Below, in pieces: positions 58,923 through 64,000 of a stretch of DNA of 64,000 nucleotides. The notes beneath the pieces were generated by a model. The model was given only the letters and a program-made list of their open reading frames with translations. It was not told where the DNA came from and did no database searches. The stretch covers positions 1 to 64,000 of the forward strand of contig NZ_NFJQ01000006.1 of the NCBI RefSeq assembly GCF_002159945.1, given 5' to 3'. Made by a program: the position numbers and the translations under genes. This stretch comes from Cloacibacillus sp. An23. Lineage in GTDB: Bacteria > Synergistota > Synergistia > Synergistales > Synergistaceae. How positions within the stretch are numbered: position 1 is the stretch's first letter; each line of letters starts with the position of its first letter.

Positions 58923-60215
58923 ATGGCTGATTGTAAGGATTACGGCTTTATGACGAGGGCCCTGCACGAGGGATGGAACTGCGACCCCGCGACCGGGGCG
59001 CTGGGGCTCCCGATTTACGCGACGGCGGCCTATCAGTTTCACGACGGCGCCCACGCCGCACGGCTTTTTAATCTCGAGGAAGAGGGCTTCACATATTCGC
59101 GCATAGCGAACCCGACCGTCAAGGCCTTCGAGGATACGCTCGCGTCGCTCGAGGGCGGCGTCGGCGCCGTGGCGCTCTCGTCGGGGCAGGCGGCCCTCGC
59201 GCATATCGTCGCGGCTTTGTGCGAGGCTGGGACGAACGTCGTCGTCTCGCGCAAGGTCTACGGCGGCACTCTGACGCTGCTTCAGAATTTATTCTCGCGC
59301 TTCGGTGTGGAAGCTATACTCGTAGACGGAGACCACCCGTGCCAGGCTGAGCAGGCTGTAAACGACGGAACGCGCGCTATTTTTACGGAGACGATAGGCA
59401 ATCCCGTCATCAACGTCGCGCCGCTCGAAGCGCTCGCGCGCATCGCGAAACGTCAGGGCGTGCCGCTCGTCGTGGACAACACATTCGCCTCGCCCGCGCT
59501 ATGCCGCCCGATAGAGTGGGGCGCGCACATAGTGTTTCATTCGACTACGAAATATATCTCCGGCTTCGGCAACATCGTCGGAGGCGCGGTGATAGACGGC
59601 GGCAATTTCGACTGGGCCGCGTGGGCGGACAAGTTCCCCGGCCTCGCGAAGCCGGACGCGGGCTATCACGGCGTGACCTTCACGGAGCGCTTCGGACGCG
59701 CGGCCTTCGCCGCGAAGCTCCGCGCCTCTATACTGCGCGACCTCGGCGGCTGCCCGTCGCCGTTCGACGCCTATCTGCTGCGCATGTCGCTCGGCACGCT
59801 CGCGCTGCGCATGAAGCGCCACAGCGAGAACGCGCTCGAAATCGCGCGCTTCCTCGAAAACCACCCGCAGGTCGAGTGGGTTCGTTATCCCGGCCTCGAA
59901 AGCCATCCGCAGCACGACATGGCGGAGGTCTACCTCAAAGACGGCTGCGGCGGCATGATGGCGGTCGAGGTCAAAGGCGGCGTGGATGCCGGACGGCGCT
60001 TCGTAGACGCGCTCAAGATGATCCACCACGCTGCGAACCTCGGCGAATCGCGCACTCTTGTGACGCACCCGGCGAGCACCACCCATTCGCAGCTCGCGCC
60101 CGAACAGCGCCGCGCGGCGGGAATTTCCGACGGGATGCTGCGCCTCAGCGTGGGTATAGAAGACGCGCGCGACATAATCGCCGACCTTGAAAGAGGGCTC
60201 GCGGCGGCCCGCTGA
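58923..60215 (+). CDS. metY: O-acetylhomoserine sulfhydrylase (PLP-dependent)
   Basis: 430 aa, MetY length. N-terminal T-R-A-L-H-E-G-W and Y-A-T-A-A-Y-Q-F; S-S-G-Q-A-A (about 81); PLP lysine in H-S-T-T-K-Y-I-S-G (about 207); C-terminal H-P-A-S-T-T-H-S-Q-L. Makes homocysteine from O-acetylhomoserine and sulfide. GAGGAGG precedes the ATG. Next gene starts 5 bp downstream. Confidence 0.93.
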   Translation: MADCKDYGFMTRALHEGWNCDPATGALGLPIYATAAYQFHDGAHAARLFNLEEEGFTYSRIANPTVKAFEDTLASLEGGVGAVALSSGQAALAHIVAALCEAGTNVVVSRKVYGGTLTLLQNLFSRFGVEAILVDGDHPCQAEQAVNDGTRAIFTETIGNPVINVAPLEALARIAKRQGVPLVVDNTFASPALCRPIEWGAHIVFHSTTKYISGFGNIVGGAVIDGGNFDWAAWADKFPGLAKPDAGYHGVTFTERFGRAAFAAKLRASILRDLGGCPSPFDAYLLRMSLGTLALRMKRHSENALEIARFLENHPQVEWVRYPGLESHPQHDMAEVYLKDGCGGMMAVEVKGGVDAGRRFVDALKMIHHAANLGESRTLVTHPASTTHSQLAPEQRRAAGISDGMLRLSVGIEDARDIIADLERGLAAAR

Positions 60216-60220
60216 CGGGG

Positions 60221-61294
60221 ATGCGCGAAGAACACGCCTCCGTAGTCCTGCCGCGCGTGACGCTGCCGTCCGGCGCGTACTTTGAAGAACTCGCGCAGGC
60301 CTACGGGGATTACGGCGAAGGGGGCGAGACGATACTCGTCTGCCACGCTCTGACGGGGAGCTGGAAGCTCGCCGGAGAACGCAGAGATGGCGAACCCGAG
60401 CCGTGGTGGAGCGGCGTCGTGGGAGACGGCCTCGCGCTCGACACGCGGCGCTTCCGCGTGATATGCTTCAACAACCTCGGAAGTCCCTACGGCAGCACCT
60501 CGCCCGCGAGCGTCAATCCCGCGGACGGGCGGCGCTGGGCCATGCGGTTCCCCATACTTTCGCCGCGCGACGCGGCCTTCGCGCAGAAAGCGGCGCTCGA
60601 AGCGCTCGGCGTGAAAAAGCTGCGCGCGGTCGTCGGCGGCTCGCTCGGCGGCATGATAGCGCTCGAAGCCGCGATCTCATTCCCCGAGTTCGCGGGCAGC
60701 TGCGCGCTCATAGCCGCGCCCGACCGCTTGTACCCGCAGGCGATAGCCTTCAACGCGGTGCAGCGTCAGAGCATCATGGACGACCCTCAGTGGAACGGCG
60801 GCGACTACGAGGGCGCGGGGCCGGTCAACGGCCTCGCCGCGGCGCGGATGCTCGCGATGATAACCTACAAAAGCGAACAGACCTTCACCAGCCGCTACAT
60901 GCGCGAAATGGCGGACGGCGCGTCCGGGGCGTGGGGCGGACAGTTCCAGATAGAAAGCTACCTGCGCCACCACGGGCAGGCGCTCGTCAAGCGCTTCGAC
61001 GCGAACTGCTATCTTTACCTCACGCGCATGATGGACCTGCACGACATAGGCGCGGGCCGCGGCGGGCTCGACGCGGCGTGGAAACGCTTCGCGGGCCGCA
61101 GGCTGCTCGGCCTCGGCATATCGAGCGACATGCTCTTCCCCAACTGGCAGGTGGAAGAGGCCGTCCGCGCCGCCGCGAAAAACGGAGTCGCGGCATACTA
61201 CGAAGAGATAGAAAGCGACAACGGCCACGACGCCTTTTTAATGGACTTCGACCAGGTGGACGATTATCTGAGGGAATTTCTGTACGGCGCGTAG
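60221..61294 (+). CDS. metX: Homoserine O-acetyltransferase (MetX)
   Basis: 357 aa alpha/beta-hydrolase fold. Nucleophile in G-G-S-L-G-G-M (about 143), Asp in S-S-D-M-L-F-P (about 307) and His in D-N-G-H-D-A-F-L (about 340): the MetX triad. N-terminal N-N-L-G-S-P-Y-G-S-T-S-P-A-S is typical. Makes O-acetylhomoserine for MetY. Serine- or succinyl-type relatives exist; acetyl is assumed from the MetY partner. Confidence 0.92.
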   Translation: MREEHASVVLPRVTLPSGAYFEELAQAYGDYGEGGETILVCHALTGSWKLAGERRDGEPEPWWSGVVGDGLALDTRRFRVICFNNLGSPYGSTSPASVNPADGRRWAMRFPILSPRDAAFAQKAALEALGVKKLRAVVGGSLGGMIALEAAISFPEFAGSCALIAAPDRLYPQAIAFNAVQRQSIMDDPQWNGGDYEGAGPVNGLAAARMLAMITYKSEQTFTSRYMREMADGASGAWGGQFQIESYLRHHGQALVKRFDANCYLYLTRMMDLHDIGAGRGGLDAAWKRFAGRRLLGLGISSDMLFPNWQVEEAVRAAAKNGVAAYYEEIESDNGHDAFLMDFDQVDDYLREFLYGA

Positions 61295-61334
61295 CGCGCG
61301 GAGCTCCGCCGCGTGCGCCGGAGGATATAAAAAC

Positions 61335-61370
61335 AAAACCGGGAGCGGCGCGCGGTCTCTCCCGGTTTTT
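61335..61370 (+). terminator. Terminator of metY-metX
   Basis: An 11-bp stem (61335-61345 with 61359-61369), then T. Confidence 0.85.
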
Positions 61371-61486
61371 GTCTATGCGGATACGGAAGGAATTTGATTG
61401 CACCGGCGCGTTGAGATACCTGCGGCATTTTCGCCGGCCGGCGCAAAGTCCCGCCGCTTGACGTTCGGTTATTTACGCCGCGCGGC

Positions 61487-62506
61487 TCAGCCTTTCGCGG
61501 CGTATTCGCGCGCCGCGGCTATCAGCAGGTCGTCCTCCTCGCTCGTGCGCGCGGCTATTCTTACGAACCGGCCGTCGAGGCCCGCGAAGTTTCGCGTGTG
61601 GCGCACGACTATGCCGCGTGCGAGCATGAAGCGGATGAATTTTTCGTCGTCTTCGATTTCCATGAGGAAGAAATTCGCGCAGGTCGGGCGCGCCGCGAAG
61701 CCCGCTTCGTTCAGCGCGTTCGTAAGGCGCGGTATCTCGCGCGCGTAGTATTCGCGCGTGCGGCTTTTGAGCGTTTTGTCGGCGACGCGCCAGAGCGCCG
61801 CCTGCTGCGCGAGGCCGCCGACGCTCCACTCGGGCTGGCGCGCCTTTATCTTTTTCACGGCGGCTTCGTCCGCGGCGAGAGCGCCGATGCGCGCGCCGCA
61901 GAGGTCGTAAATTTTCGTAAGCGAGCGCAGCCGCACGACGTTCGGCAAAATTTCCGGCGCGCCGCGAAGTTCCTCCGTCCAGACGAAATCGCGGTAGGCC
62001 TCGTCGATTATGAAAACTGTTCTCGGGTTGCGTTCCGCCGCCGCGTCGAGCTCCGCGTCGGGAATCAGCGCGCCGGTCGGGTTGCACGGGTTGCAGAGCC
62101 AGACGGCGGCGTTTTCCGCGCCTTCGGCCTCGCCTAGCGAGAATATGTTCCGCGTCCGCGCGCCGTAGCCTTCGAGCGCCGTGCGGTATTCGCCGTAGAC
62201 GGGCTGGAGCAGGAGGTTTTCGCGCGAGGCCGCGTATGAGGCTATGATGTATATCGCTTCGTTGGAGCCGCTCGTGACGAGCAGGTTTTCCGCCGGAAGG
62301 CCGTATTCCCCGGCGAGCGCGGCGCGCAGTGCGATGCAGTCGCCGTCCGGGTAGTCTTCGAGAGCGGCGCGCAGGTCGGGGACGAAGCCCGCGCGCTGCG
62401 GCACGGCGTTGGTGTTGGTGCTGAAGTCGTAGATTTTCTCCGGTTTCGGGATTCCGAATTGTTCGTAGAGTTTTTCGGGGTTCGCCCCGTGCGCGCGGAA
62501 TTCCAT
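61487..62506 (-). CDS. cobD: Threonine-phosphate decarboxylase / histidinol-phosphate aminotransferase-like (CobD)
   Basis: 339 aa from the ATG at 62506 with AAGGTG upstream; a longer frame runs into cbiB. Fold type I PLP enzyme: N-P-C-N-P-T-G (about 154), I-I-D-E-A-Y-R-D-F (about 187) and PLP lysine in S-L-T-K-I-Y-D-L-C-G-A-R-I-G (about 217). It starts H-G-A-N-P-E-K..Y-D-F-S-T-N-T-N as CobD proteins do. CobD makes the aminopropanol linker of cobalamin; adjacency to cbiB supports CobD over HisC. Confidence 0.88.
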   Translation of the reverse strand: MEFRAHGANPEKLYEQFGIPKPEKIYDFSTNTNAVPQRAGFVPDLRAALEDYPDGDCIALRAALAGEYGLPAENLLVTSGSNEAIYIIASYAASRENLLLQPVYGEYRTALEGYGARTRNIFSLGEAEGAENAAVWLCNPCNPTGALIPDAELDAAAERNPRTVFIIDEAYRDFVWTEELRGAPEILPNVVRLRSLTKIYDLCGARIGALAADEAAVKKIKARQPEWSVGGLAQQAALWRVADKTLKSRTREYYAREIPRLTNALNEAGFAARPTCANFFLMEIEDDEKFIRFMLARGIVVRHTRNFAGLDGRFVRIAARTSEEDDLLIAAAREYAAKG

Positions 62507-62511
62507 GTTTT

Positions 62512-63444
62512 TCACCTTATCGCGAATATCAGCACGGCGCATATCGCGACGGAGATGTTGAGGACGTACTGAGCGCGGAAGATGTCGTCCGGCTCCGGCT
62601 CGCGCAGGTCGTCGCCGAGCGTCGGGCGCGGCTCCCACTCGCCGCCGTAGAAGGCCCCGCCGCCGAGCTGTATGCCGAGCAGCCCCGCGAATACGCTTTC
62701 GCCGTGCGCGCTGTTCGGGCTTTTGTGGTTGAGCCTGTCACGCCGGAATGTGCGCCACGCGCGCTTCCAGTCCATGCCCGCGAGCGCGCCGGCCGCTATC
62801 GCGATGAGGCCGCCGAGCCGCGCTGGGACGAAGTTGAGCAGGTCGTCGAGCTTCGCCGCGGCCCAGCCGAAGTCGTGGTAGCGCTCGTCGTCGTAGCCTA
62901 TCATCGAATCCATCGTGCTGGCGGCCTTGAAGAGCCACGCGAACAGCGCCGCCTGCCCGCAGAGCGAGCCGAGCGCCATGTAGAAGAGCACGGAGACTAT
63001 GCCGTCGATGTAGCTTTCCGCTATCGTCTCGACCGTCGCGCGCACGACGCCGCTTTCGGAGAGTTGCTCCGTGTCGCGCCCGACGATGCGTCCGACCTGG
63101 CGGCGCGCCCCCTCGAGGTCGTCGTCGGCCAAAAGCCGCGCGACCGGCGCGGATTCGTCCTTGAGCGACTTGAAGGCCAGCGCCGCGTAGAGCAGATAGA
63201 TGTTGACCGCGGCGTATATCCATTCGCCGAGATAGGCCGCGAAGGAGAGGACGAGCGAGACCGCCGCGCCTGCGGTAACGAGCACGGCTGCGGCGAGCAT
63301 CGCGCCCCCGGCCTTCGAGCCGGGCCGTCCGTAGAAGAATTTTTCATAAAAACTTATGAGCCGCCCTATCCCCGCGACGGGGTGAGGAACGCCGCGCGGA
63401 TCCCCGAACAGCGAGTCGAGCAGCAAAGCCATGATTATCTGCAA
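62512..63444 (-). CDS. cbiB: Adenosylcobinamide-phosphate synthase CbiB
   Basis: 310 aa, membrane protein. Start is TTG at 63444, five bases after GGAGGTG; ATG at 63432 is possible but too far. L-L-L-D-S-L-F-G-D-P-R-G-V-P-H-P-V (start) and E-S-Y-I-D-G-I-V-S-V-L-F-Y (about 138-150) are CbiB signatures. Joins the aminopropanol linker to cobyric acid. Ends 5 bp before cobD. Confidence 0.93.
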   Translation of the reverse strand: MQIIMALLLDSLFGDPRGVPHPVAGIGRLISFYEKFFYGRPGSKAGGAMLAAAVLVTAGAAVSLVLSFAAYLGEWIYAAVNIYLLYAALAFKSLKDESAPVARLLADDDLEGARRQVGRIVGRDTEQLSESGVVRATVETIAESYIDGIVSVLFYMALGSLCGQAALFAWLFKAASTMDSMIGYDDERYHDFGWAAAKLDDLLNFVPARLGGLIAIAAGALAGMDWKRAWRTFRRDRLNHKSPNSAHGESVFAGLLGIQLGGGAFYGGEWEPRPTLGDDLREPEPDDIFRAQYVLNISVAICAVLIFAIR

Positions 63445-63546
63445 AGCGACACCTCCGAGCTTCGATCTATGCCTTCCGCATTATATTACAATGACGGTGC
63501 AAAAAACGGCGCGCCGCAAACGCGAATTAGTGGTATAGTTTTTACC

Positions 63547-64000
63547 ATGATTATAGACTTTCATACTCACGTGTTTCCCAATACTCTGGCGCACCCCGCG
63601 ATGCTCAAGCTTCACGAGCAGAGCCGCGTGCCCTACGAATCGGAGGCGAAGGTCGAAGACCTTCTCTCCGCGATGAAAGAGGCCGGCGTGGACAAGAGCG
63701 TCCTGCTGCACATAGCGACGAAGGAGAGCCAGCACCAGCACGTGCTGGAATTCGCAAAGGAGACAAATTCGGAAAAACTCATCTCCTTCGGCTCCGTCAT
63801 GCCCGGCTCCGTCAGCGCGCTCGAATACGTCTGGAAAATTTCGGACGAAGGGCTGAAGGGCGTAAAGCTCCACACGCCGCTCCAGCGCATAGACGCCGAC
63901 GACGAGCGCATCTTCCCCGTCTACGACCTTATACGCGCGCTGAACCTCATACTCGTCTTCCACGCGGGATGGGACGCGACCTACCGCGACGAAATGCGCT
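63547..64000 (+). CDS. Amidohydrolase-family protein, partial
   Basis: The first 151 codons of a gene cut by the window end. I-I-D-F-H-T-H-V-F-P gives the metal-binding H-x-H, and L-V-F-H-A-G-W near residue 140 fits a further metal-ligand His of the amidohydrolase_2 type. Substrate unknown. No signal peptide. Confidence 0.85.
   Translation, partial: MIIDFHTHVFPNTLAHPAMLKLHEQSRVPYESEAKVEDLLSAMKEAGVDKSVLLHIATKESQHQHVLEFAKETNSEKLISFGSVMPGSVSALEYVWKISDEGLKGVKLHTPLQRIDADDERIFPVYDLIRALNLILVFHAGWDATYRDEMR

Noticed and set aside
58741-58953. 70-codon frame in the metY leader, as a leader peptide
   Set aside because: No run of Met, Cys or other regulatory codons. It begins inside the promoter and runs past the metY start.
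1-64000. CRISPR arrays, rRNA genes, insertion sequences, integrases
   Set aside because: No regular spaced repeats, no 16S/23S signatures and no transposase or integrase motifs were seen in the window.

Overview
The window looks like a chromosomal segment of a member of the Synergistota, probably close to Cloacibacillus/Synergistes. The best evidence is a surface protein (54941-56374, minus) that ends in a GGCSAGFG hydrophobic tail followed by RRKK, the form of the Synerg-CTERM sorting signal. A TrmD with a second SPOUT domain, an orphan TRAP binding protein, several amino-acid and organic-acid catabolic genes and a high-GC core sequence fit an anaerobic amino-acid fermenter. The genus is an inference.

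Layout. 0-6.2 kb is an AT-richer accessory block: a C_GCAxxG_C_C redox protein, an opine dehydrogenase, a YkvI-type transporter, an XRE-cupin regulator and a CyuA-type cysteine desulfidase, followed by a decayed malic-enzyme remnant. 7.7-10.3 kb holds an orphan TRAP binding protein and serine acetyltransferase (cysE). cysE is preceded by an apparently leaderless 20-codon leader peptide with a Cys-Cys-Arg-Arg motif and an intrinsic terminator. 10.7-15.3 kb is the conserved ylxM-ffh-rpsP-khpA-rimM-trmD-rplS run. tRNA-Leu(GAG) is at 16.7 kb. 17.2-21.1 kb is a small acid-metabolism cluster with a frameshifted YkvI-type transporter. 23.1-29.9 kb has a LysR regulator followed by a minus-strand cluster containing three secreted DUF362 proteins and small redox-type enzymes. 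31-32.9 kb is a minimal sufC-sufB pair, and 33.0-35.4 kb a CsoR regulator with a P1B metal ATPase and matching operators. 37.2-43.4 kb is a catabolic island (CitMHS transporter, type III CoA-transferase, LysR, HMG-CoA lyase). 43.8-47.5 kb is one long fused restriction-modification-specificity gene with a ten-G tract between its two recognition domains. 47.7-52.6 kb holds a glycosyltransferase, a DHH phosphoesterase, a secreted aldo/keto reductase, a VapBC-type module and a PDZ protein. 52.8-54.6 kb is a compact cassette of DUF1659, DUF2922, YvrJ, an M15 peptidase and a sigma factor. 57.6-61.3 kb carries methionine biosynthesis (hom diverging from metY-metX). 61.5-63.4 kb carries two cobalamin genes (cobD, cbiB), and a partial amidohydrolase closes the window.

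Themes. Sulfur amino-acid metabolism recurs: cysE with a cysteine-codon attenuator, a cysteine desulfidase, and hom/metY/metX. Intergenic DNA contains three families of dispersed elements: a ~150-bp structured element (about 16.9, 22.8, 54.7 and partly 57.3 kb), a 94-95-bp palindromic element (25.4, 42.2 and 57.4 kb), and a hairpin element at 37.0 and 43.5 kb that brackets the CoA-transferase/HMG-CoA-lyase island.

Most likely to repay follow-up: the cysteine attenuator before cysE, the poly-G tract in the restriction gene, the sigma/M15/YvrJ cassette and the structured intergenic repeats.
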